From Microcaldota archaeon (GTDB taxonomy: Archaea > Micrarchaeota > Micrarchaeia > Micrarchaeales > Micrarchaeaceae): a DNA stretch of 32,243 nt. The notes beneath the pieces are model-generated. The model searched no databases and was not told where the DNA came from. It saw nothing but the letters and a program-made list of their open reading frames with translations. Below, one piece after another: positions 14,699 to 21,320 of the stretch. Position 1 is the first letter of the stretch, and each line of letters begins with the position of its first letter. Position numbers and translations under genes: made by a program. The DNA lies in NCBI GenBank assembly GCA_021827605.1, contig JAKAVF010000042.1, positions 1-32,243 on the forward strand. Direction: 5' to 3'.

Positions 14699-16920
14699 AT
14701 ATGCACCAATAGATACTCGTCCGTTTTGCCTTTCCTGTACTGCTTTATCGCGTCAAGTACTTCCTGATTCCAAGAGACCCACGTTAATGGCAGACCGTAT
14801 TTATCTGCTCTATCTCCATGGTCTTGAATCTTGACCTTAGTGGCTGTGGTCTGTATCTCATAGCCACGTCTAGCCTTGTCGTTCCATAGATATTTGCGCC
14901 TATCATCAATTGGATAAGCGACCAAATCGACACAGTCGTAAAGTTCTGTGTCGGTCTTATCTTCTGGCTCAGGCACAACCACGAGCATGAACCTCTTCTG
15001 AAGTTGCCTTATCGTCTCCACCAGTATGCGCTCGTGCAGAGTCGAACCGAGCCTGCTTTTATCGGTTTCGAGAATCCAGCTTGGATCAACCCAGCGAAGA
15101 CCAGCGTCGGTCAATCCAAAGCGGTCGTCGCTTTGCTCTGCAAGCTTTAGCTTCAGCAGAGTCTCGAATATTCCCGGTCTTCCCGGCGAGCCATAAATGG
15201 TATGATTTGCCTTAATCAAACCGGTCTCTTTGATAGAGTTTGTTATATCGACCTTCTTTCTACCTTGGTTGTTGAATATGGCGAGCAATCCGATATACTG
15301 CGTAGGTGTCGGTCTGTCCTTTGGCGGAGGCCAGTGCAGAGTCTTAGGTCGTCTTTCCTCGACCTTCTCTGCCTGCTTGGTGGTGGTCTTTGCCATGTCT
15401 ATTGGCAATTCAGGTTCTTCCAGAACCTTTGGCAGATATGCCTTCTCTGTCCGCTTGACGGCATCAAGCTCCTCTTCGGTTATCTGCCTGACCTTGACGT
15501 AGTCCGCAAACTTCTGGCCTTGCTGCGCTCTAGATTGGTCGAATACGAAACCTTCGCCAATCCCGGCAGTCTCAAGGTATGCGCTCTCGAACTTGCCAAG
15601 GCCGAACACGCTCTTTGCACTGTTCAGGAAGCTTGCGTCGCGATAGTTGTGGATTATCCTAATCGCGCTTGAGTTCATGAAAGGCTTCGGTATGTCCTCC
15701 ATCTGCTGGGTGCTTACCACCATGCCGAAGCCGTACTTCCTGCCGAGCCTTACAATCCTGCTCGGCAGCGACTCAAAGACCTGATCGCCCTGCGTCTGGC
15801 TTTGCAGGACAGCCCAGGCTTCGTCCAGAACCAACAACATTCGTATGTTTTGGTTAAGCTCCGGCTGTTTGTTGAAGAATTCTACTATCCTCTGGAACAC
15901 GGAGTATGCGACCACGCTCTTCTCGTTCTCGTTCAGCCCTGCAAGGCTGATGATATTGTTGCGTGTGAGCATCCCGTTCCAGAATTCTTCAGGCTCCGTG
16001 CCGAAGACACGCTGCACGGTCCTTAGCCTCTGGTCTATCCAGTTGGCGTATTGCCTCTCTTCCTGAGTGGCCTTCCTGTCCTTACGGACCTTGTCTATGT
16101 CCTGCCATAATTCCATTAGCGTGGGCGGCGCATGCCCGGCGTAATGGTCTAGGACGATAGTTCTTATCATGTTTGACTGCAACGGCGTCAGATGCGCGCC
16201 GAACTGGAACAGTTCGGCTATGCTGCTGGCTCTGTCAGCTATGCTCGCATCGCGCAGCATGAACGGATTGATCTTGAACTGCTTGCCGGCCTTCCAGACG
16301 GTAGCGTTGATCTTCTGCGCCCATCCTTCGGATTCGCCGTTCCAGTCTATTATCAGGAAGCGGAGCTTGTACTCAAGCGCAGCCCTGATCAGGAAAGCCC
16401 TGAGAGTGGTGGTTTTCCCAGAACCCGACCCGCCAAGAATTATCGCGTGTGGGTTTGGTTCCTTTGGATAGTCGAGGATGTATTCCGACGTATCCCCCGC
16501 CATGATAGGCTTTGCCTTGTCTCCGTCGTCGTCCCCAACGACGTCTGTGAAGTGCGAGGTCTCGACGTAGTGCTTGTAGCGAGTGCCGAGCCTGATGCCC
16601 TTGTCATCGGACTTCTTGACTTTGAGTTCGCCGTAGTAGTTCCCTCTTAGCAGGAGCAGGAATCCGGGAACTATGAAGAAACCGGCTATGAACCAAAGTC
16701 CAAGTGCTCCCCAGACACCGAGCGGCGCCCAGAAGAGGATCAGGAAGATTGCTGGCGCTACGAATAGATAGCCGACCCAGAAAAGAGCGGTGTAAACGAG
16801 GTGTCTCTGAAAGTAGTGAGTGGAATGCCATCGCGCGTGTTCAGGGTTTATCCTGTTGCGCAGGTCTTGGATGGCATTGTTCACGTTGATTTTGATATCG
16901 ATGCTCGATTTGCCGCTCAT
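14695..16920 (-). CDS. Membrane-anchored VirB4/HerA-like ATPase with nuclease-like tail
   Basis: 741 residues. Two or three hydrophobic helices lie at about res 40-95 (ALFWVGYLFVAPAIFLILFW, then a second cluster). The motor follows: Walker A GGSGSGKTTTL (about 163-173), Walker B LLVLDEAWAVL (about 358-368) and QQMEDIPKPFMNSSAIRI downstream, as in conjugation and HerA/FtsK-type DNA-pumping ATPases. After the motor there is a winged-helix-like part (about 550-620: QGRKKVDITNSIKETGLI) and a last domain with VDLVAYP (Asp665) and GYEIQTT (Glu688, Gln690) that resembles a PD-(D/E)XK site. Start: ATG 16920; TTG 16929 is in frame, and an AT-rich TATA-like box at 16948-16956 fits either. Coupled to the small nuclease downstream. 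Probably moves or processes element DNA at the membrane. Confidence 0.82.
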   Translation of the reverse strand: MSGKSSIDIKINVNNAIQDLRNRINPEHARWHSTHYFQRHLVYTALFWVGYLFVAPAIFLILFWAPLGVWGALGLWFIAGFFIVPGFLLLLRGNYYGELKVKKSDDKGIRLGTRYKHYVETSHFTDVVGDDDGDKAKPIMAGDTSEYILDYPKEPNPHAIILGGSGSGKTTTLRAFLIRAALEYKLRFLIIDWNGESEGWAQKINATVWKAGKQFKINPFMLRDASIADRASSIAELFQFGAHLTPLQSNMIRTIVLDHYAGHAPPTLMELWQDIDKVRKDRKATQEERQYANWIDQRLRTVQRVFGTEPEEFWNGMLTRNNIISLAGLNENEKSVVAYSVFQRIVEFFNKQPELNQNIRMLLVLDEAWAVLQSQTQGDQVFESLPSRIVRLGRKYGFGMVVSTQQMEDIPKPFMNSSAIRIIHNYRDASFLNSAKSVFGLGKFESAYLETAGIGEGFVFDQSRAQQGQKFADYVKVRQITEEELDAVKRTEKAYLPKVLEEPELPIDMAKTTTKQAEKVEERRPKTLHWPPPKDRPTPTQYIGLLAIFNNQGRKKVDITNSIKETGLIKANHTIYGSPGRPGIFETLLKLKLAEQSDDRFGLTDAGLRWVDPSWILETDKSRLGSTLHERILVETIRQLQKRFMLVVVPEPEDKTDTELYDCVDLVAYPIDDRRKYLWNDKARRGYEIQTTATKVKIQDHGDRADKYGLPLTWVSWNQEVLDAIKQYRKGKTDEYLLVHI

Positions 16921-16929
16921 CCCCCTCAA

Positions 16930-17116
16930 AGAATGGTGAGCGCGGTCAAATATTTAGCTCTTTTCTAGAAAAGAACTGCACAGTTTGGGCAGTTCGCTCA
17001 ACAAAAATTGAGACAAAGGTATTTAAATACATAACTTCTAAGCCATAAGCGATAAAGACGCATTAATACGATGGCTTTATATTATCGCTTACCGATTATA
17101 ATAACAAGGAGATTAT
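16930..17116. promoter_or_regulatory. Palindrome-rich divergent control region
   Basis: Between the ATPase and regulator genes. Seen: AAATATTTA (16948-16956) as TATA for the left gene; a 16-bp perfect palindrome TCTTTTCTAGAAAAGA (16959-16974); GAACTGC (16973-16979) facing GCAGTTC (16989-16995); CTCAA/TTGAG (16997-17012); palindrome GTATTTAAATAC (17019-17030); and interleaved pairs AAGCCAT (17040-17046), TAAGCGATAA (17046-17055), ATGGCTT (17071-17077), TTATCGCTTA (17082-17091), the last pair bracketing a TTTATATTA TATA-like box for the right gene. Most likely operators for the winged-helix regulator; an origin is possible. Confidence 0.6.
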
Positions 17117-17524
17117 ATGACAGAACACAAATCAGCAGAACAAAAAGACGACGTGCTCGAAGAGCTGTTCGTTGACAGAGCTACAGTGCTGGACCAAAGT
17201 GTCCTTAAGGATATGTTGAAGGATCGTATCCAATTGACAAAAGAGGGCAGCGTAATGCCGCTCCCGCAGTTTCACACATTGAAACGCGACCAAAGAGTAC
17301 TTCTAGCATTGCTGGCTCAGAAGGTCATCAAAATTAAACTTGGTGGCGAAGAAAAGCTCACGCCTGGAGCCATTGTCGCAATAACAGGTATGCCAAGAGG
17401 CACCGTAGCCCCCACAGTTAGAGACCTCGAACGCGATGGCTATATCAGGTCAGAAAAGGGAGCATATTGGGTTCCTGACTCTTTGCTTTACAAGGCACAG
17501 CAGATATTAACACCGCAAAAGTGA
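17117..17524 (+). CDS. Winged-helix regulator of the element
   Basis: 135 residues; AGGAGAT lies 4-5 nt before ATG 17117. The first 30 residues are acidic and helical; residues 65-130 form a winged helix: helix LLALLAQKVIKIKL, then LTPGAIVAITGMPRGTVAPTVRDLERDGYI as the recognition region and a wing SEKGAYWVP, as in MarR/TrmB-like archaeal regulators. It is divergent from the ATPase gene across a region full of inverted repeats, which are its likely operators, so it may control both the ATPase operon and its own three-gene run. Effector and partner are unknown. Confidence 0.75.
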   Translation: MTEHKSAEQKDDVLEELFVDRATVLDQSVLKDMLKDRIQLTKEGSVMPLPQFHTLKRDQRVLLALLAQKVIKIKLGGEEKLTPGAIVAITGMPRGTVAPTVRDLERDGYIRSEKGAYWVPDSLLYKAQQILTPQK

Positions 17525-17528
17525 TTGA

Positions 17529-17936
17529 ATGGATCAAGAAATACAACAAAGATTCGAAGCACTGGAAAAAAGACTTGCAGTAGTTGAAGAGCAGAAGGTA
17601 GTATCGCCGCAACCTGCGTCTCAACCAACGAAGGAAAAGTCGGTTGGCGAATTCCTTCAAGAGAAGAAGCCGAACTCAGACCCGAAGAAGACCAGAGCTA
17701 TTGCCTATTACCTCGAACACTACAAAGGGTATACGTCGTTCACGTCTGAGGACATCCAAAAAGGTTATCAATCAGCGAAAGAACAGGTTCCAACCAATAT
17801 AGCCGATACGATAGGTAAGAACATCGCCGGTCGTTTTATGATGTCGGCACAAAAGAAGGATGGCAAGCGAGCATGGACCCTAACAACAACAGGAGTAAAG
17901 AATGTCGAGGCTGGCTTCAAGGGTGGTGAAGAATGA
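17529..17936 (+). CDS. Coiled-coil plus helical DNA-binding-like small protein
   Basis: 135 residues, starting 4 nt after the regulator stop. Residues 1-25 are a coiled-coil (QQRFEALEKRLAVVEEQ) for oligomer formation, then a Pro/Gln-rich linker, then a helical domain (about 52-130: TRAIAYYLEHYKGYTSF, DIQKGYQSAKE, and a wing-like RAWTLTTTGVKNVEA) of the kind seen in archaeal plasmid winged-helix proteins of the helix-helix-strand type. Cotranscribed with the regulator and with the next gene, whose start overlaps its stop by 4 nt. Function unrecognised; partition or accessory DNA binding are options. Confidence 0.65.
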   Translation: MDQEIQQRFEALEKRLAVVEEQKVVSPQPASQPTKEKSVGEFLQEKKPNSDPKKTRAIAYYLEHYKGYTSFTSEDIQKGYQSAKEQVPTNIADTIGKNIAGRFMMSAQKKDGKRAWTLTTTGVKNVEAGFKGGEE

Positions 17937-18229
17937 CAGAACAACCACGAACAAAGCGCGAACTCAAAATCTGCAACAAAATAATACAGTATACGATTAT
18001 TTTGCAGGAAGATTCAGGTCCTCACGAAGAGGGCTACGACCGCGTCACAGCAAGACGCAAACAGCTTTACCAAGACCTCGACCAGATTTGTCTGAACGAC
18101 CCAGAAAGATATGATGCCAACATGTTTTACATAAAGGCGCACATTAAGAAGACGAGGCCATCATGGAAAGCGCGGTTGGGTTTCACCGGCCCCGTTCCAC
18201 ACGGCGAAGTCGAAGTAGGAAACAAGTAG
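17933..18229 (+). CDS. Element-encoded small protein, unknown
   Basis: 98 residues, ATGA overlap with the preceding gene. The sequence is basic and mostly helical in the first 80 residues (KRELKICNKIIQYTIIL, DRVTARRKQLYQDLDQI), ending with a Gly/Pro/Glu-rich tail. No signal peptide, membrane segment or named motif. It is the last gene of the regulator run, followed within 12 nt by a hairpin that may end transcription. Coupled translation suggests it works with the coiled-coil protein. Confidence 0.55.
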   Translation: MTEQPRTKRELKICNKIIQYTIILQEDSGPHEEGYDRVTARRKQLYQDLDQICLNDPERYDANMFYIKAHIKKTRPSWKARLGFTGPVPHGEVEVGNK

Positions 18230-18240
18230 CCCTTTACTCC

Positions 18241-18485
18241 ACCGCAGCCCTCACCAACGTGAGGGGCGGTTCCGTTCTCGCCAACGCTCGTTAAGCTAGC
18301 CAACTAGCAGTCTAAGGGCACCCATTCAGTCGCTTTTGGAGGGGGGCAAAAGCGACGCCGAGCCACCGAAGGTGGCGAGGAAGTGAGTGACAGCAGGATG
18401 GAAGTGACAGCTGAACGCCTTGTTGTCACTAGTCCGACGACAAAAACAGGGTGTTTTTAGCTTCCGACGGAAGTTTTGTGACAGC
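18241..18485. other. Hairpin and direct-repeat-rich noncoding region
   Basis: No convincing gene lies between 18230 and 18620. Inverted repeats seen: ACCGC-ag-CCCTCAC/GTGAGGG-GCGGT (18241-18270), GCTAG/CTAGC (18295-18308), GTCGCTTTTG/CAAAAGCGAC (18329-18356), GCCACC/GGTGGC (18362-18376), AAAAACA/TGTTTTT (18442-18458), CTTCC/GGAAG (18461-18473). GTGACAGC occurs three times (18387, 18404, 18478), with a facing TGTCAC at 18424. The first hairpin could be a terminator; the rest suits an iteron-like origin or a structured RNA. Strand and function are not determined. Confidence 0.5.
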
Positions 18486-18564
18486 TCACCCCCATCTAAA
18501 GCCGTTCTGCTGCGCAGTTATTGGCTTTTTCAGGTTCGTTTCGCACAAAATCGCACCTGCAGGC

Positions 18565-18572
18565 TATATAAA
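18565..18572 (+). promoter_or_regulatory. TATA box of the integrase gene
   Basis: TATATAAA about 45-50 nt before the first usable integrase start codons (TTG 18616, ATG 18622). In the circular element this would drive the whole integrase gene. Confidence 0.5.
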
Positions 18573-18621
18573 GCTCAATGGTTGAAAAGAGCATGTAGAA
18601 ATCAGGTTCGAATGGTTGAAT

Positions 18622-18750
18622 ATGCTTGGTGGAAAGGTGGAGAGCAAAAATAGAGCTTTGTATTCAGAGAGCGATTGGCTGTTAACCAATAGGTCGCAGG
18701 TTCAATCCCTGCATCGGGCGCTTACCTTCAAGTTCTGCTGTAATCAATGA
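18622..18750 (+). pseudogene. Integrase, N-terminal fragment (intN) at right end
   Basis: From ATG 18622 the frame MLGGKVESKNRALYSESDW runs straight into the att core in the same frame as the left fragment (LLTNRSQVQSLHRAL), then passes into chromosomal sequence and stops at 18748-18750. In the excised circle the frame would continue as LKFFESDATFG at 9373 onward. Partition of the integrase at its N-terminal part is the hallmark of SSV-type integration. TTG 18616 is a possible earlier start, and the open frame reaches back to an upstream TGA near 18580. Confidence 0.75.
18668..18722 (+). repeat. attR (tRNA-Asn 3' copy)
   Basis: Second copy of the tRNA-Asn 3' part. The 5' acceptor and D-arm strands are missing, so it cannot fold as a full tRNA. 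Two of its three differences from attL (18675 T and 18689 A) keep the anticodon-stem pair intact. Confidence 0.92.
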
Positions 18751-18810
18751 GCAGGCTGAAATAAACTGAAGGCATTTAATACTATTAAGTATAAACATTT
18801 GTGTGAGACT

Positions 18811-18990
18811 ATGGCAAATGTAGAATTTGAGTTTACCAAAGATGGGCCTGTGCTTGTTAAAATGGATGGCGAGGTCGTTTATGCACTGTGCAGATGCGGC
18901 CATTCAACCAAGAAGCCGTTCTGCAGCGGGGCACATGTGAGCGCGGGATTTAAGGCAGATGCATCAAAGCTTGAGCTAAAGAAAAATTAA
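18811..18990 (+). CDS. CDGSH-type iron-sulfur protein
   Basis: 59 residues from ATG 18811 (a TTG at 18799 is in frame). The motif CRCGHSTKKPFCSGAH (about res 28-43) matches the CDGSH pattern C-x-C-x2-(S/T)-x3-P-x-C-x-G-x2-H, three Cys and one His that bind a [2Fe-2S] cluster; CDGSH itself is CSGAH here. Family members carry electrons or sense redox state. It is the first intact gene right of the element, with no partner gene. Confidence 0.85.
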   Translation: MANVEFEFTKDGPVLVKMDGEVVYALCRCGHSTKKPFCSGAHVSAGFKADASKLELKKN

Positions 18991-19157
18991 GCGCGTCAAT
19001 TCCCAGTCAGAGCTGTGCCTGTTGCGGGCGGACAGTAGATGACAACCAAGTTCATGTTGGTATCGAAAGCAAGTCGGCCGGCCACATATTATATAATACT
19101 TGGCGTTTTAACGCACTTCTGGATTTTGTGCCACCTGTTTTATAATTTTTGGAATGA

Positions 19158-19436
19158 AGTAGTAGCATATGGGGGAGACGGGGACCGCGCACGATAAGGC
19201 AAAGAAGGAGCATATACCAGGTCGGAGGCATAACGATAAACATCGACAAAAAGGCGTCCATGGATGTAAACGGCAAGCGCGGGGAGCTCGGCGACTTTAT
19301 TGAGATAAGTTACCTCAACGATGCGGAACGCCAGCGAGCAGAGGAGCTTGCAGCCGAACTTGGCCTGTCAGAGCCTCCGGAGTCGCCCTACATAAGGCTC
19401 CAGATACAGCTTCCATGCTTAACCGAGAACCGATAA
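19158..19436 (+). pseudogene. CYTH-domain remnant (5' truncated)
   Basis: The stretch RRSIYQVGGITINIDKKASM, then KRGELGDFIEI, then RAEELAAELGLSEPPESPYI resembles the C-terminal half of CYTH proteins (class IV adenylate cyclase / thiamine triphosphatase group), where a basic strand is followed by a beta hairpin, LGxFxEIE and a final helix. The N-terminal half with its ExExK motif is absent, and no ATG is in frame before the matching part; the frame is closed by a TGA at 19155. I read it as decayed. The flanks 18991-19157 and 19437-19512 show nothing further. Confidence 0.5.
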
Positions 19437-19512
19437 AACACATCCTTTGCAGGATGCAGTGATTGCATGAAGCAGAGGAAGCCCACACCGTTTACTGGTG
19501 GGAGGATGTCAC

Positions 19513-20130
19513 TTATGGGGCTGACACGAGGTGCGCTGGTATTGCCTCTATTCCGACAAGCGCAGCCACTCCGCTCGCAAGGAATAAGAATATACAGAAT
19601 GTCGCGAGCACAAAATACCACCCTATCCACGGCTTCTTCTGAAGGCCTGGAAGCCTGTCTGCGATGAGGGCCACCGGATATGAGAACACTCCGGCTATTC
19701 CATAGAAGAAATACATGGTAAGCAATGCGATTGGCGCGCTTGTGAGGCCTATATTATAGCCCTGTATTCCGTACCCTATGGTCATGAAGCCTACCATGAG
19801 CCCGAGAAAGCCGGCGTATTCCAAGCTCACCTTGTACCTTATCGCAAGGGAGAATGCAATCAGCAGGATGCCGAATGCAATCAGCGGATCATAGAACAGT
19901 ATGTTGTAGCTGCCCGGTAGCGGCCATATCGACTGCCCCCAGAACGCTGATATAAAGAGATAAATGCCGACTACAAGCATCGGTACGCTTGCGCCTTTCA
20001 GATGCCTTTGGTAGTCCTTTGCGTGGTTCCTGAAGTAGTCAAAAGACATCGACAATACTACATACAGCAACAGGAACCCCCCGAAGCTTATCGCGAACAG
20101 GTTTGCGGCAAGGTTATCTATGAACACCAC
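19513..20130 (-). CDS. DUF981-like multi-pass membrane protein
   Basis: 205 residues with about six hydrophobic helices and short loops. The pattern YFRNHAKDYQRHLKGASVP after the first helix, then YDPLIAFGILLI and a Gly-rich YGIQGYNIGL turn, is what I associate with the archaeal DUF981 membrane family, whose role is unknown. The start ATG 20130 is the first codon of a hydrophobic N-terminus. Convergent with nothing; its 5' side faces the SDR gene's 3' end across 89 nt, so it has its own promoter region. Confidence 0.7.
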   Translation of the reverse strand: MVFIDNLAANLFAISFGGFLLLYVVLSMSFDYFRNHAKDYQRHLKGASVPMLVVGIYLFISAFWGQSIWPLPGSYNILFYDPLIAFGILLIAFSLAIRYKVSLEYAGFLGLMVGFMTIGYGIQGYNIGLTSAPIALLTMYFFYGIAGVFSYPVALIADRLPGLQKKPWIGWYFVLATFCIFLFLASGVAALVGIEAIPAHLVSAP

Positions 20131-20219
20131 TAAATCACCGTCTTTTGCCTATTAAGCTATCAATGCAAAGCCTTTTAATCGCTTCCTGGTTCTGCGCAAA
20201 AGCAATGACTTTCCCAGAT

Positions 20220-20996
20220 TTACTTCAGCAGCACTCCCCCGTCGATTACTATCTGCGATCCGGTCATGTAGCTTGACATGTCTGACGCGAGGAACAGCAC
20301 GGCCTTGCCTATGTCATCAGGTTCGCCGAACCGCGCCATGGGTATGTTCGCCAGGAATCCCTTGAGCATCTGCTGCGGATCAACTCCGCCTGGCGCTGGC
20401 ACCGAGCCCATGAAAGCCCGCACACCTGGCGTGTCTATCCCGCCGGGCGCTACCGCATTCACCCATATCTTATGCGGCGCAAGCTCGAGCGCTATGTTCT
20501 TGGTGAAGCCCCACACCCCGTGCTTCGATGCATCGTAGTGGGCCAGCCCGACGCTGGACGGATGCAGAGCGTCCACCGATGTTATGTTTATTATCCTGCC
20601 CCCGGCCTTCTGCAATATCATCTGGTCTGCGACGTGCCTCGTGCACAGGAAAGTTCCCTTTAAGTTTATGTCAAGCACCTTGTCGAAGTCCGCGAGCGTC
20701 ATCTTAAGGAGGGGGATTATCGGGTATATGCCGGCGTTGTTGACAAGTATGTTTATCTTCTTGTATTTCTTGATGACCGTGTCAACGAGGTTCTTCACGC
20801 TCTTCTCATCTGAGATATCTGTTTGGATTGCAATCGCCTTGAACCCCGCCTTTGCCAGCTTGTCTGCAGCAGCTATTCCCTCCTCCTTTGTCCTGTTCGC
20901 TATCACTACTGTTGCGCCGGCCTCGGCCAGCCTGTATGAAATGCCCCACCCGATCCCGATCGCGCCACCCGTCACTATAGCAACCTTTCCTGACAA
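20220..20996 (-). CDS. Short-chain dehydrogenase/reductase (SDR)
   Basis: 258-residue classical SDR: nucleotide-binding TGGAIGIGWG (res 8-17), NNAG (about res 87-90), catalytic Ser in ITSVDA, Tyr and Lys in YDASK, and the C-terminal GSQIVIDGG typical of the family. NAD(P)-dependent oxidation or reduction of an alcohol or sugar; substrate not predictable, though the set resembles glucose 1-dehydrogenase-like members. ANRT at the end of strand 2 suggests NADP use. The start is uncertain: TTG 20996 gives MSGKVAIVT, but the frame is open upstream (EKLERLLDLSGKV) with GGTGAT near 21028, and no ATG is available. Confidence 0.92.
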   Translation of the reverse strand: MSGKVAIVTGGAIGIGWGISYRLAEAGATVVIANRTKEEGIAAADKLAKAGFKAIAIQTDISDEKSVKNLVDTVIKKYKKINILVNNAGIYPIIPLLKMTLADFDKVLDINLKGTFLCTRHVADQMILQKAGGRIINITSVDALHPSSVGLAHYDASKHGVWGFTKNIALELAPHKIWVNAVAPGGIDTPGVRAFMGSVPAPGGVDPQQMLKGFLANIPMARFGEPDDIGKAVLFLASDMSSYMTGSQIVIDGGVLLK

Positions 20997-21096
20997 GTCA
21001 AGAAGACGTTCTAGTTTCTCTATGGAATCACCAATCTATATCAAAGAAGCAACGCTTGCTAAGCTTTAATATCTTGCTGGGCATAAGTAGAAAGAA

Positions 21097-21171
21097 GGGC
21101 CCGTAACTCAGCTTGGCCAGAGTGGCTGGCTTTTAACCAGCAAGTCAGGGGTTCAAATCCCCTCGGGCCCA
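21097..21171 (+). tRNA. tRNA-Lys (UUU)
   Basis: Acceptor GGGCCCG pairs with CGGGCCC, anticodon stem GCTGG/CCAGC around CTTTTAA (anticodon TTT), T-stem AGGGG/CCCCT with loop TTCAAAT, discriminator A. No CCA encoded. Confidence 0.95.
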
Positions 21172-21188
21172 TTATGCTCGGTGATTCT

Positions 21189-21275
21189 ATGAAGGCACCG
21201 CTCGTTATTGACATGCAAAAGGTCTATGTCGTCGAGGAAAAGAGAAAGCGCGCCCAATTGTTCGCTACAGGGTAA
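21189..21275 (+). pseudogene. Isochorismatase-like N-terminal remnant or small ORF
   Basis: 28-codon frame with GGTGAT 3 nt before ATG, 17 nt after tRNA-Lys. MKAPLVIDMQ resembles the first strand of isochorismatase-family hydrolases (usually LLVIDMQ), but the next residues lose the pattern and a TAA follows. Probably a decayed or truncated gene; a real small protein is possible because the ribosome binding site is good. Nothing else is seen up to 21320. Confidence 0.35.
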
Positions 21276-21320
21276 TTGCGTACTCCGTCAGCACGCTTCT
21301 CCTATTTTACTATGTTGCAC

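Larger units (their letters stand above)
9320..18722. mobile_element. Integrative element in tRNA-Asn with SSV-type integrase
   Basis: About 9.4 kb bounded by 55-bp imperfect direct repeats of the tRNA-Asn 3' part (9320-9374 and 18668-18722). The integrase gene reads across the att core: its start lies at the right end and its body at the left end, as in SSV-type archaeal elements where integration cuts the integrase gene in two. Contents: an IS630 copy, a methyltransferase with a putative restriction enzyme, a small nuclease, a VirB4/HerA-like ATPase, a regulator with two partner genes, and two repeat-rich noncoding regions. No capsid or replication initiator protein was recognised, so plasmid versus virus is open. 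Integrase damage by the IS suggests the element is now fixed unless an enzyme acts in trans. Confidence 0.92.

Noticed and set aside
18420-18653. A 77-codon plus-strand frame before attR
   Set aside because: It crosses several hairpins and the integrase TATA box, starts at a weak codon and has no protein-like pattern; the integrase start is in a different frame.
18668-18722. A second tRNA-Asn gene
   Set aside because: Only the 3' half is present; the 5' acceptor and D-arm strands are absent, so it is an attachment copy.
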